Position numbers and translations under genes: made by a program. 64,000 nt of DNA from Celeribacter arenosi (GTDB lineage Bacteria > Pseudomonadota > Alphaproteobacteria > Rhodobacterales > Rhodobacteraceae): the NCBI RefSeq assembly GCF_039539485.1, contig NZ_BAABDF010000007.1, positions 1,302,001 to 1,366,000 on the forward strand. Reading direction: 5' to 3'. This document shows, piece by piece, positions 16,931-25,802 of the stretch. Position 1 is the first letter of the stretch; each line of letters starts with the position of its first letter. The notes under the pieces were generated by a model. That model searched no databases. It was not told the DNA's origin and saw only the letters and a program-made list of their open reading frames with translations.

Positions 16931-17365
16931 ATGCTATCGAAAGCTGTGACCAGAGGCGTATTCATAGCGCTGATCGCAGGCGGCGCGCTGGCCCATTCGG
17001 GGGTGATGGATGCCACTGTGATGGCGCGCATGGAGACGATGGTCGCGATGCAAAAACAGATGAAGCTCTTGGGCCAAATGTCCAAGGGCGTCACCCAATT
17101 CGATCCGGACACGGCTCAAACCGCGCTTGAACGTATCGAAACCCTTGCCAATGAGACGCCCGAAACTTTCGAGGTTCCCGCAGAGGACCCGATGTCCGAG
17201 GCGCGTCCTCTCATCTGGGACGAATTCAGCGCGTTTTCGCAAGAAGCCGAGGCATTAGAAACATTGGGCGCGACGCTGGTGATCGAGAGCAAAGCAGATC
17301 TCGCGCCGGCCGTGCGACAACTCGGCCAGACATGCAAATCCTGCCACAGCAAGTATCGCGAATAA
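16931..17365 (+). CDS. Cytochrome c' (class II-type) protein
   Basis: A 144-residue periplasmic protein with a signal peptide (KAVTRGVFIALIAGGALA) and a haem-binding CKSCH motif six residues from the C-terminal end (CKSCHSKYRE), which is the hallmark of class II cytochromes c'. The ATG at 16931 follows GGGAGACGCAA. It forms a unit with the preceding class I cytochrome. Members of this family bind NO or CO, or transfer electrons. Confidence 0.87.
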   Translation: MLSKAVTRGVFIALIAGGALAHSGVMDATVMARMETMVAMQKQMKLLGQMSKGVTQFDPDTAQTALERIETLANETPETFEVPAEDPMSEARPLIWDEFSAFSQEAEALETLGATLVIESKADLAPAVRQLGQTCKSCHSKYRE

Positions 17366-17399
17366 CTGTGAGCCGCCGCGTTTGCTGGGCAAGGCACGA

Positions 17400-18608
17400 C
17401 TACTGATGTCGCAACGCCTCAATCGGGTCGAGCTTTGCTGCGCGGCGCGCCGGAAAATAGCCGAAAATCACGCCCACCGCCGCTGAAAACACGAAAGCAC
17501 CAGCGACAACCACGAAATTTGGCGCAAAGGGGATTGCCATCATGTTGGACGCCAATCCCGCAAGCACCAGCCCCAGAACGATCCCTACCAAGCCGCCAAT
17601 CATCGACAAAACAATGGCTTCGACAAGAAACTGCATCAAAACCTGACTGGTTTGGGCACCGACCGCGAGGCGTATGCCGATTTCCCGCGTGCGCTCTGTG
17701 ACCGAGACCAGCATTATGTTCATGATGCCGATGCCCCCGACCAAAAGACTGACCGCGGCCACCGCCGACAAAAGGCCCGTGAGCACATTGGTGATCCCTG
17801 TCAGCATGGAGGCGATCTCCTTCATATCCATAATGGAAAAATCGTCATCCTCGCCTTCGCTGATGCGCCGGCGTTCGCGCATGAGCGCCTCGATTTGGGA
17901 CATGGCGCGTTCGGTCGACAGACCATCGCTCACCGAAACGAAAATCATTCCCACATCGCTGTTCCCGCTCACACGGCGCTGGAATGTTTTCATCGGCAGG
18001 CCAATCACATCGTCCTGATCGGTTCCAAACGACGATGCCCCCTTCGCCTCGAGCAGGCCCACGACTTCACAAGACAGCGCGTTCAGCCGGATGGTTTCGC
18101 CAATCGGATCAGTGTTCCCAAACAGGTTCTGACGCACGGTTTCTCCCAGAATGCAGACCGGTTTGCCGGAGGTCACCTCGCTGCTCAAAAACGCGCGCCC
18201 CATCACAACAGGCCAATCCACGGCTTCAAGATACCGGTTGTCTGTCCCCACAACTGAGGTCTTGGCACTTTGTGCGCCGTAGATCGCCGTCGTTGCCGTT
18301 TGCCCGTAGGGTGCCGCGGTTTCGACGGAACTGATCTGGTCGATAATCGCATCCACATCCTGAAGCGTGAAGGGTTCGGCAATCGACCCTGCCCCCGGGG
18401 AGCGGTCGGGCCCGCCCGGCGTCACCATGAGGATATTGGTGCCGAGCTTTTCGACATCTGCCGTTACCTGATCGGTCGATCCCTGCCCCACTGTCACCAT
18501 CGCGATCACCGCGGCCACACCGATCACGATACCCAAAACCGTCAGAACAGAGCGCATGGTGTTGCGAAAAATCGCCTGCACGGCCAGTCGGACTGTTTCC
18601 CAAATCAT
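17400..18608 (-). CDS. MacB-type ABC transporter permease (FtsX fold)
   Basis: A 402-residue inner-membrane protein: one N-terminal helix, a periplasmic MacB-PCD domain (about 45-245) and three C-terminal helices, including GGIGIMNIMLVSVTERTREI and a last FGYFPARRAAKLDPIEAL. Its start overlaps the end of the ATPase gene by 4 bases. With the adaptor and ATPase upstream it forms a MacAB-like exporter for a peptide, lipid or drug. Confidence 0.92.
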   Translation of the reverse strand: MIWETVRLAVQAIFRNTMRSVLTVLGIVIGVAAVIAMVTVGQGSTDQVTADVEKLGTNILMVTPGGPDRSPGAGSIAEPFTLQDVDAIIDQISSVETAAPYGQTATTAIYGAQSAKTSVVGTDNRYLEAVDWPVVMGRAFLSSEVTSGKPVCILGETVRQNLFGNTDPIGETIRLNALSCEVVGLLEAKGASSFGTDQDDVIGLPMKTFQRRVSGNSDVGMIFVSVSDGLSTERAMSQIEALMRERRRISEGEDDDFSIMDMKEIASMLTGITNVLTGLLSAVAAVSLLVGGIGIMNIMLVSVTERTREIGIRLAVGAQTSQVLMQFLVEAIVLSMIGGLVGIVLGLVLAGLASNMMAIPFAPNFVVVAGAFVFSAAVGVIFGYFPARRAAKLDPIEALRHQ

Positions 18609-19321
18609 CGCCGTGACCCTCCGCCCGCAGGCTTGCCGTCCCTTTCGACCTTGCCATCGACCATCCAGATCAACCTATGCGCATATTCGGCCATGTCCTC
18701 TTCATGGGTCACCATGACGATGGTGATGCCGTCGTCTTTATTCAGGGCAGTGAGCAGCTCCATGATTTCACGTGACATCCTGGTGTCGAGGTTCCCGGTC
18801 GGCTCATCTGCCAGAATGAGGTCAGGATGGCCCACCAGCGCCCGTGCAATGGCAACCCTTTGCTGTTGACCACCGGAGAGTTCGGACGGGTCATGATACT
18901 CACGCCCCGCCAGTCCAACCTTCGCCAAAGCTTCCAGCGCCCTCTGACGCCGCTCTCCACGATCCACACCTTTGTAGATCATCGGCAGTTCGACATTGTC
19001 GAGAGCCGAGGTGCGCGCCAGCAGATTGTATCCCTGAAACACAAACCCGAGGTAGTTCCTGCGCAGCAGCGCACGTTGGTCGCGATCAAGGCTGGAGACC
19101 TGCACACCGTTGAAAATGTATTCTCCTGACGTGGGGCTATCGAGGCACCCGATCAGGTTCATAGCGGTCGATTTTCCCGACCCCGACGGCCCCATGATCG
19201 CGACGAAATCCCCCGTCGCGATTTGAAAATTCGCCTTATCCAATGCGCGCACCTCGGCCTCACCCTGTCCGTAGACTTTGGACACATCGCGAAACTCGAT
19301 CAGGGGCGTTTGCTGGCCCAC
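18605..19321 (-). CDS. MacB-type ABC transporter ATP-binding protein
   Basis: A 238-residue ATPase of the LolD/MacB group: Walker A GPSGSGKST, Q-loop FQGYNLLARTSA, signature LSGGQQQRVAIARAL, Walker B LILADEPTGNLDT and the switch histidine in VTHEED. The GTG at 19321 has GAGGG 8 bases upstream; a TTG at 19336 is in frame but weaker. It is encoded between its adaptor and permease. Confidence 0.92.
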   Translation of the reverse strand: MGQQTPLIEFRDVSKVYGQGEAEVRALDKANFQIATGDFVAIMGPSGSGKSTAMNLIGCLDSPTSGEYIFNGVQVSSLDRDQRALLRRNYLGFVFQGYNLLARTSALDNVELPMIYKGVDRGERRQRALEALAKVGLAGREYHDPSELSGGQQQRVAIARALVGHPDLILADEPTGNLDTRMSREIMELLTALNKDDGITIVMVTHEEDMAEYAHRLIWMVDGKVERDGKPAGGGSRR

Positions 19322-19322
19322 G

Positions 19323-20576
19323 TCAGTTGCCCTCAATCATGTCGACGATGACCAGATCACCTTCCGCGATCTCACCCGACTGTATTTGCGTGTTCTGCCC
19401 GTCCGTATCGCCCTTTTCGACCGGCACCTCGATGGCGATACCATCGCGCAGGACCCAGACCGTTTTCAAAGACAACTCCCTGTCATCTTCACCCGTTCTG
19501 GCAGGAATCAATAGGCCCAATAGCCCGCCACTGCCGGCGTCTTCCTCGACGTCCTCAACCACCTGCGGCGGGGCGAACCGCAGCGCGGCATTGGGCACGA
19601 CTAAAACATCATTGAACTCTGCCACTGTTATTTCCGCCGTCGCCGTCATGCCGGGGCGCAACAACATGGCTTCGTTTTCGGTCGACAGCAGCGCTTTGTA
19701 GGTGACCAACCCGTCGATGGTTTCAGAGGCAAAGCGAACCATGGAAATGACGGCAGGGAAGGTCATGTCGTCATAGGCATCGACGCTGAACGTCGCCAGA
19801 TCGCCCGCCTTGATACGGCCGATATCGGCCTCCGATACGTCTACCTGCAGCTCCATGTTCGACAGGTCTTCGGCGATGGTAAACAGCACCGGCGCAGAAA
19901 GGGTTGCGGCCACGATCTGCCCTTTGTCGACATCGCGCCGCAGCACCATCCCGTTGATAGGCGAACAGATGCAGGCCTTGGCCAGTTCCGCCTGTTGCGC
20001 TTCCAACTGTGCCTGGGTCAATTCGAGGTTGGCCTCGGCACTCGAAAGATTTGCCTTTGCGCGCGCCAGACCGGCCTCGGCCGCCGTCAGGTTGGATCGC
20101 GTGGTCACACCGCGCTCGTCCAGCTGTTTGACGGTTTCGTAATTCAATTGCGCTTCGACCAGACTGGCCTCGGCATTGGCAACCTGTGCCTGTGCAACAC
20201 TATGCGAGGCGACCTGCACCGACAGCTGCGCCTCGAGTTGCGTCGTGTCGAGCTGCGCGAGAACCTGCCCCGCGCTCACCGTGTCGTTGAAATCGACCAG
20301 CACATCGGTCACGGTGCCAGACAACTCCGACGATATCTCGACAAGGTTGGTTGGTTCGATCGTCCCCGTGGCAGTCACGGTCACATGCAAATCGGCGCGG
20401 CTGACGGCTGCGGTTTCATAGGTCACCGCGTGGCGGGTTTCGCCAGCAGAGGTCCACCAGTAATACCCACCCGCGATCACGCAGGCCGCCAAAACATAGT
20501 AAACCCAGCGCGGCACCCGATGGTGCGATTTGCCCACGCCGAGTGTCGCTTCTATTTCGCGTTGCTTGTCAGCCAT
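19323..20576 (-). CDS. MacA-type periplasmic adaptor (HlyD/RND membrane fusion protein)
   Basis: A 417-residue adaptor with an N-terminal membrane anchor (VYYVLAACVIAGGYYWW), lipoyl halves (TATGTIEPTNLVEISSELSG), a long alpha-helical hairpin (about 130-220, rich in Ala, Glu and Gln) and a C-terminal beta-barrel. The ATG at 20576 is preferred because GGAGC lies 7 bases before it. It would link the MacB-like pump to an outer-membrane channel, which is not encoded nearby. Confidence 0.9.
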   Translation of the reverse strand: MADKQREIEATLGVGKSHHRVPRWVYYVLAACVIAGGYYWWTSAGETRHAVTYETAAVSRADLHVTVTATGTIEPTNLVEISSELSGTVTDVLVDFNDTVSAGQVLAQLDTTQLEAQLSVQVASHSVAQAQVANAEASLVEAQLNYETVKQLDERGVTTRSNLTAAEAGLARAKANLSSAEANLELTQAQLEAQQAELAKACICSPINGMVLRRDVDKGQIVAATLSAPVLFTIAEDLSNMELQVDVSEADIGRIKAGDLATFSVDAYDDMTFPAVISMVRFASETIDGLVTYKALLSTENEAMLLRPGMTATAEITVAEFNDVLVVPNAALRFAPPQVVEDVEEDAGSGGLLGLLIPARTGEDDRELSLKTVWVLRDGIAIEVPVEKGDTDGQNTQIQSGEIAEGDLVIVDMIEGN

Positions 20577-21088
20577 GATCACGCTCCACTACCTGCCTGT
20601 TGGCAACAAACACCGAAACGTCAGGTGTCTGCATTGATACACCTCAAGCGAAGGTAACAACGGTGGATTTCGATCATGAACGGGACCATCGCCCATTCAA
20701 ATCCGACGTCTGTGACCTACCTGCGCGATAGTCCCGTCGAGGTTGAGGTTTGGATGCTGAACGCGGACACGCGGACGACGACCGAGCGGCTCAAGAAAAC
20801 CCATGCGGACACACGCGCGACCTTGGCCAAAGCGAATGGGACGACTGGCGCCTAGCGGTGTAGCGCGATCGCGACCCAATTAGCGCACAATCGCGAGTGG
20901 CGCATGCAACCGCCCGCCCCCTCACAGAAACGCCCCAACAGGTCCTCACCTCACACGCTCCTATCACAAACCTCTGTGACGGGCCGGGTAAGTAACTGGT
21001 TTAACGTCATTCTCCCTGTGACCCTGCGGTGACGCCACCGAGACTTTGCGGTGTGGCGCGCATGGTCAGATGCAGAGGAATCATCCCG
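20577..21088. other. Intergenic region upstream of the uncharacterised cluster
   Basis: About 510 bases between the divergent MacA gene and the start of the large unknown cluster. It holds a short possible gene (20676-20855) and, at 20987-20996, GGTAAGTAAC, whose first six bases recur in the repeats before the SARP gene (39161-39196). The promoter of the cluster should lie here; no clear -35/-10 pair is visible to me. Confidence 0.5.
20676..20855 (+). CDS. Possible 59-residue protein, unknown
   Basis: A short reading frame preceded by GGTGGA at 10 bases. The product is hydrophilic with a helical second half (TERLKKTHADTRATLAKA). No family recognised and no partner overlap. Low confidence that it is translated. 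Confidence 0.3.
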   Translation: MNGTIAHSNPTSVTYLRDSPVEVEVWMLNADTRTTTERLKKTHADTRATLAKANGTTGA

Positions 21089-21376
21089 ATGCATGGGAGT
21101 GCAAACCCTTTGAGCGGACTGAACCCATCTCATCGTTTCGTCGTGGTCTACCGCGCAGAGAACCGTGAAATCCACGGTGCGGCAACGATTTGGCGGGGAT
21201 GGATCGAACGCATACCGGATCCACGCCAGCGCGAAATGGACCGCCAGAAACCCGATCGGATCGACTTTCGCGATTTGACCGACCTGCCAAGACATATCGA
21301 AACGCTTATCGAGCGCTCGGACCCGCCGCCCGCGTCCACCCAAGGCAAGACCAGCCGCAGGAGACCCAAAGAATGA
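21089..21376 (+). CDS. Small protein, first gene of the uncharacterised cluster
   Basis: A 95-residue protein, no signal peptide. A beta-strand start (HRFVVVYRAENREIHG) precedes a basic and Pro-rich tail. The ATG follows AGAGGA by 9 bases and the stop overlaps the next ATG (ATGA), which supports it as a real translated gene coupled to the cluster. The motif VVVYRAENREIHGAATIWRG hints at a small beta domain that could bind another cluster protein. Family unknown. Confidence 0.6.
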   Translation: MHGSANPLSGLNPSHRFVVVYRAENREIHGAATIWRGWIERIPDPRQREMDRQKPDRIDFRDLTDLPRHIETLIERSDPPPASTQGKTSRRRPKE

Positions 21377-23337
21377 TCACGCCGCACACGACTGCCCCCA
21401 GCGCCCAGCCCCATCTTTCTGCCCACCGCACCATCAGGGTGAATGCTTCGCGCGCCATGGTCGATCAACGCGAACCCTCGCTTTCATTCCAAATCTCCGC
21501 GCCGGCTTCGCAATATTTCGACGTCGTGATCGCAACCGACCCCGCCCTATTTGCCCCAACTGCCGCACACCGGCGGACGGCCAAGAATTTCCGCATCTCC
21601 CGGCAGGATTTCGAAGGCGAGGCGATTGAGATTGAAACGGGGTTCTACATGCTGCCGCGCGCCTTTTTGCGCGATGTCATTTCCCTCGACCCCCGCCCAA
21701 CGCGGCTGTTCTATCTGGCCATTGGGTACGCAGACGACACAGGGCGCGATCCGGTGTATTCAACCGCGCTTGATCACCTCGACACCGCGCCTTCCGTGAT
21801 CCTGTCTGAAAGCCTGTCGGCGGCAAGTCTCAGCCATGTGTTGGGTGTGAGGGTCGAACAATTGGGGCTTTTGGGGCGTTCGGGTCGCGTCGTTCGCCCG
21901 ATGCAGGATGCGCAATCGGTGGAGATGCCCCGCATGATCGGTGGCTTACCAATTTCGCGACGCTCATCGCCTGTGCGCCAGATCGCGACCCCACCTAGTG
22001 ATCCCGCGCCCGCGCCCTCCCCCGCTCCAATCACATCACAACCTGTGCCCGCGCCGATCCAGAATTCGGCCAAAGCACCCGTGGAAGACACCCCTCCAAA
22101 GCCGGTGCTACCGGAACCGCCACACCCGCCACACCCGCCACACCCGCCAGTGGCGTCAGATACACCCGCGCGCATGCCAACAGCCCCCGCTGCAGATTTC
22201 GTCGATGAAGACACGGCCTACGGCAACGGCGCAGGCGAAAGCCAGACCGACGGGTCCGGATTTCGCGATCTCGATGCATCACCGGCACCTTCCGCGACTG
22301 TCCCATACGACGATGGCTTTGGCGCGATGTCGTTTTCCGCACAAGAAACGGATGAAACGCCGATCCCGCCCCTCGACCCTGTGCCTAACACTGTGCCTGA
22401 CCCCGTGCCTGACACTGTGCCTCACGCCACGCCCGCGCCGTCCCCGACCGCTCCGCCGCCCTCCCAGGCACCGGCATCGGGCGACGGCGCAGAGGCGCTT
22501 GTGGAACTCGCCATCCAGCGTGGTGCAGGAAACCGCTATGATGCGCTTAATCTCGACGGTGCATTCCGGGGCCGCTTTGGCACCGATCACCCCTACTATC
22601 ACACCGCGCATGAAGGACTGCGCTTCGGGCCCCATCAGGCCAGTCAGGACAGCGGCGAATTGGGTGAGCTTTTGTCACTCATGCGCGAAGCCGATCCCGC
22701 CAGTTTCGACCGGATTTTCGGGGCCGAGAGTGAAGCGCTCATCACGATGACGACCGCTGCTGGTCCGGCGAGCCACGACGTGCCCGGCGGACGTTCCGCG
22801 CGGGTGCAACCCATTGCGGGCCATGATATCTGGGAGGACCCATGGGCGTCGCGGTTCCGCGAGGCCGGCCAGCACCCCCCTTTCCAATCCGCGATGCGCG
22901 CGCAGATCATTACACGGCGGTGGGAACCCGTCGCGCCTATCGGTGAGGCGCTCGGGCTGACAGATACCCAAGGCCGCGCCATGCTTCTCATGCTCGCGCT
23001 CCACCTCGGCGTGGAAGGCACCCGCCGCGCCGTTCGACACGCGATCAACCCGTTTGACGCACCCGCAAAGACCGCCGCAGCTTTGGAAGCACTCGGACAT
23101 GCGAGCCTGGATGGCTACCAACGCGCCAAGGGCCTGCCAACCTCGGACAACATCGACGAAGCGACCCATTTCGCCCTCATCGCGGATCTACGCGCTCTTG
23201 GCCCCGACAGCCCGGTAGCCGTACCTGACCGCGAAGCCGCAAAGGACCTCCTGATCACGTCCCAGCCCCCCGGTGCTTTGGGCGATGCCCTCTTGAAACT
23301 GCGCACCGATACGGCGCTGGCCGATGGGGAGGTCTAG
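21373..23337 (+). CDS. Cluster protein with N-terminal beta domain, Pro-rich linker and lysozyme-like C-terminus
   Basis: 654 residues, no signal peptide. Residues 20-170 look like a beta-sandwich (PSLSFQISAPASQYFDVVIA). A Pro-rich linker runs from about 205 to 370 and includes tandem PHP and VPxTVP repeats. The C-terminus from 372 contains AIQRGAGNRYDALNLDG and HEGLRFGPHQASQDSGEL followed by LLSLMREADPASFDRIFG. This resembles, in my memory, lysozyme-like or chitosanase-like muramidases that carry a G-x-SFG-x-LQ stretch; E414 would be a candidate acid. The assignment is tentative. If right, the protein attacks peptidoglycan after release or delivery. Only 3 bases separate it from the next gene. 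Confidence 0.6.
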   Translation: MITPHTTAPSAQPHLSAHRTIRVNASRAMVDQREPSLSFQISAPASQYFDVVIATDPALFAPTAAHRRTAKNFRISRQDFEGEAIEIETGFYMLPRAFLRDVISLDPRPTRLFYLAIGYADDTGRDPVYSTALDHLDTAPSVILSESLSAASLSHVLGVRVEQLGLLGRSGRVVRPMQDAQSVEMPRMIGGLPISRRSSPVRQIATPPSDPAPAPSPAPITSQPVPAPIQNSAKAPVEDTPPKPVLPEPPHPPHPPHPPVASDTPARMPTAPAADFVDEDTAYGNGAGESQTDGSGFRDLDASPAPSATVPYDDGFGAMSFSAQETDETPIPPLDPVPNTVPDPVPDTVPHATPAPSPTAPPPSQAPASGDGAEALVELAIQRGAGNRYDALNLDGAFRGRFGTDHPYYHTAHEGLRFGPHQASQDSGELGELLSLMREADPASFDRIFGAESEALITMTTAAGPASHDVPGGRSARVQPIAGHDIWEDPWASRFREAGQHPPFQSAMRAQIITRRWEPVAPIGEALGLTDTQGRAMLLMLALHLGVEGTRRAVRHAINPFDAPAKTAAALEALGHASLDGYQRAKGLPTSDNIDEATHFALIADLRALGPDSPVAVPDREAAKDLLITSQPPGALGDALLKLRTDTALADGEV

Positions 23338-23340
23338 GCA

Positions 23341-24549
23341 ATGACGCAAAGCCCGCTCGATCCGTCAATGTTGAATGCGGCCCTTTCCGAAAGCCCCGCC
23401 TATCGATCACTGCCGCCGGAGAAACAACGCGAACTGACCGCGACAATGTCAAAGGTGTTTGGCTATATCGGCGACGCGCCAAACCGCAATGCGCCCTCTA
23501 CCCACCCCTTCGGCCCCAATGACCTCGACGGGTTGCGCGGCGATTTGGGCAATACGGGCGGCACACAGGGCGGATACGGCACCCAACCCGGACAGACGAC
23601 CCAACAACCCGGCTCGCCCGCCGATCAGGCGACACCGGCCGATAGCGGCTCCTCCACCTTCCGCAACGCGGCCTCCGCAGCCAAAGAAACGCTCGGCGCA
23701 ATCGGATTTCCCGACTTTGCCGCCTCCCTGATCCAAGGCACATTTCAAGCGATCGTCGACAGCTCCATCCAGCAGATGGAAGCCTACTCCAACCTCCTCG
23801 CCGAGACCGCCAAGACCGTCGACACCTTTATGGACGACAACATCTCCGAGGATATGGCGAAGGATCACCTGACGACGAATTACGGTGATATTTTCCAAAA
23901 GGACATCTCGAGCGGGCGCCCCCAAATGGCGGTCTCCACCGAGGCGGTAGGCGCAGGCTCCCTGCCCTCCTTCCTGCGCGACCTTGGCTTTGACAGCCCC
24001 GCGGATATCGACCAGCGCGCGGTCGAAGAGGTAGTGATCCCGCAGACCCGCAAAACGCTCGCCGAAATGCGCCACCAATCTCTGGCGACGATGGTGATGA
24101 TGGGGATCAACCGGATCGTCGTGTCGGATGGTGAAATCAACGCCAAACTGATCTTTCACGTGGATGCCAACGAAAGCTCGTCCCTGACCTTCAACACCGA
24201 AAAACCCACCAGTTGGACGATGGCAGGTCAACTGGGTCAAAACGGTTTCGGCGCATCGGGCATTCTGGTCAACACCACAAATATCAACGCCCAGTCGGGC
24301 ATAAACATCGACGCCAGCCTGACCGGCGAAGTCCGCGTCCGGTTCCGGTCGGACTATTTCCCGCTCGAACGGTTCGCCGATTCCGCGGCGATCCAGCTCA
24401 TCAATCAACACTCCAAAGTTCCCGAGCCACGTCGCGAACCAGCCGCCGCGGGCACGCAGAATGGCCAGAACGCCCAAGGCGGCACAGGCGGTACAGGCGC
24501 GCTACCGCCACCGGGCCCCGGTGACACCGTTGGTTCAGGAGGCACATGA
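23341..24549 (+). CDS. Cluster paralogue 1 of the four-member unknown family
   Basis: 402 residues, no signal peptide. It shares four blocks with the genes at 30445, 32708 and 34084: an N-terminal SPAYRSLPPEKQRELT (18-43), a helical FPDFAASLIQGTFQAIV then SSIQQMEAY and FMDDNISEDMAKDHL (121-184), RHQSLATMVMMGINRIVV (231-276), and a beta stretch LTGEVRVRFRSDYFPLERF (326-348). Low-complexity Gly/Gln/Pro segments separate and end the blocks. The helical block is amphipathic and could touch membranes or oligomerise. This copy lacks the DDWxQS motif of paralogues 3 and 4. Function unknown. Confidence 0.75.
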   Translation: MTQSPLDPSMLNAALSESPAYRSLPPEKQRELTATMSKVFGYIGDAPNRNAPSTHPFGPNDLDGLRGDLGNTGGTQGGYGTQPGQTTQQPGSPADQATPADSGSSTFRNAASAAKETLGAIGFPDFAASLIQGTFQAIVDSSIQQMEAYSNLLAETAKTVDTFMDDNISEDMAKDHLTTNYGDIFQKDISSGRPQMAVSTEAVGAGSLPSFLRDLGFDSPADIDQRAVEEVVIPQTRKTLAEMRHQSLATMVMMGINRIVVSDGEINAKLIFHVDANESSSLTFNTEKPTSWTMAGQLGQNGFGASGILVNTTNINAQSGINIDASLTGEVRVRFRSDYFPLERFADSAAIQLINQHSKVPEPRREPAAAGTQNGQNAQGGTGGTGALPPPGPGDTVGSGGT

Positions 24550-24839
24550 TGACCCGGACATCCCTCTCCCAAACGCTCACCGCGCTCATCGACGGGGTCA
24601 CCCCCGGCCATGACGGATTGACGGTGCAGGAGGCCCATATCGACCTACCCCTGATCGTGCGCATGGAACATGGGCCCACAGGTCCGGTTTTCACGGCCAC
24701 ACCGCCGTTTTCGATTTTCCACAGCGGGTTTGAACCTGTCACCCATCGCGCATCCCTGCGCGTTGAAACCATCGCCGCCGCCCCCGACGGGGCGGATCAA
24801 CCGCAACCTGACAGCCTGCCGGACACCGGCGCGGAGTAA
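24546..24839 (+). CDS. Small cluster protein, trypco2-like beta motif
   Basis: 97 residues. The start overlaps the previous stop (ATGA). The middle LTVQEAHIDLPLIVRM then GPVFTATPP lines up with the second half of the trypco2-like domain of the next gene (LTFALKDFNVDLKVFVEM then GRVTFRPAAP): same order of strand, IDL/VDL, xVxM, G-x-V-x-F, P. It looks like a short stand-alone relative of that domain. Function unknown; an adaptor for the cluster proteases is possible. Confidence 0.6.
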   Translation: MMTRTSLSQTLTALIDGVTPGHDGLTVQEAHIDLPLIVRMEHGPTGPVFTATPPFSIFHSGFEPVTHRASLRVETIAAAPDGADQPQPDSLPDTGAE

Positions 24840-24842
24840 TCC

Positions 24843-25802
24843 ATGCCGCCGACAAATGGCTATCCAATCGAGGAGTTTCTCGAGGCGATCACCGCCCAGC
24901 TCGACCAGACCCAGGACGCGCTCCGGCTCAAGGCCGTCAACCGTCCGCTCACATTCGCGCTGAAGGATTTCAACGTCGATCTGAAGGTCTTTGTCGAAAT
25001 GGACGCCAACGGTCGGGTGACATTCCGCCCCGCCGCGCCAAACGAGGAAGGAGCCAGCACAGTGACCATCGGTTTTACAACCATCACGCGGCCCATGATC
25101 GAAGAGAACACCATTTCGATGGAAATGGCGCAGGCGCCGGGCTTGGACGAACTCGGCCTCGAACGCGAGGATTCACGCCGGCTCGCCAAGATCGGGGTGC
25201 GCAATGCGGCCCAGTTGAAGAATTTCCAGCGCTCTGCAGGCGAAGATACCATGTCGCGCCACACCGGCGTGGACATCGCCAAATTGCGCAGTGCTTTGAA
25301 CCTCGCACGCCCCCGTCTCGACGAAATCTCGCCCGACATTGGCGGTGCGGCGCCCGCACCGACACGGCCCCCTATCCAACCGCCAACAGGTGCATCGCCA
25401 TGGGTGGACACCTCTCCGATGCCCGCCCCGACACCCACCCTGACACCCGCTCCGCCGCGCGAGCCGAGGCCCATAGCGCCCGACACGTCCGGCCTCGCGC
25501 CCCAGAACCTAACGGACCGGTTACGCGATCGCCTCAAAACCCCGCCCCAGACCCCCAACGCAAAGTCGCGCCTGAAACTCGCCAAGGGCGCAAAGGACAT
25601 CCGTCTCAACGGCGCGAACCTGATCGAGGCCGGTCGCACGCCCGTTGCGCGTCTCGACGGGCGCACCCTGCCCACTTTGTCGGCCACACAAAGCGCCGTC
25701 GCATTTGGCATTCCCGAGGATGTTCGGGCCGGAACCCTCGCTGTTGAGCTGCCCGATGGCACGATCACCGAATACGACATCCACCGGGAGGACGGACAAT
25801 GA
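24843..25802 (+). CDS. Trypco2-like / HhH / IPT-like multidomain protein
   Basis: 319 residues, no signal peptide. Residues 7-85 (IEEFLEAITAQLDQTQDAL, then LTFALKDFNVDLKVFVEM) fit my memory of the trypsin-co-occurring domain trypco2. Residues 98-155 read as tandem helix-hairpin-helix units (LAKIGVRNAAQLKNF, RHTGVDIAKLRSAL). A Pro-rich linker follows (165-240), then an IPT/TIG-like beta domain at 248-315 (IRLNGANLIEAG, ARLDGRTLPTL, VELPDGTITEYD). GGAG lies 6 bases before the ATG. It probably scaffolds protein contacts, perhaps to the trypsin-like protease encoded at 35413. Confidence 0.65.
   Translation: MPPTNGYPIEEFLEAITAQLDQTQDALRLKAVNRPLTFALKDFNVDLKVFVEMDANGRVTFRPAAPNEEGASTVTIGFTTITRPMIEENTISMEMAQAPGLDELGLEREDSRRLAKIGVRNAAQLKNFQRSAGEDTMSRHTGVDIAKLRSALNLARPRLDEISPDIGGAAPAPTRPPIQPPTGASPWVDTSPMPAPTPTLTPAPPREPRPIAPDTSGLAPQNLTDRLRDRLKTPPQTPNAKSRLKLAKGAKDIRLNGANLIEAGRTPVARLDGRTLPTLSATQSAVAFGIPEDVRAGTLAVELPDGTITEYDIHREDGQ

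Noticed and set aside
23449..24477. Long minus-strand reading frame opposite cluster paralogue 1
   Set aside because: No start site, Gly/Val/Asp-rich antisense composition, and the plus-strand frame has three paralogues.
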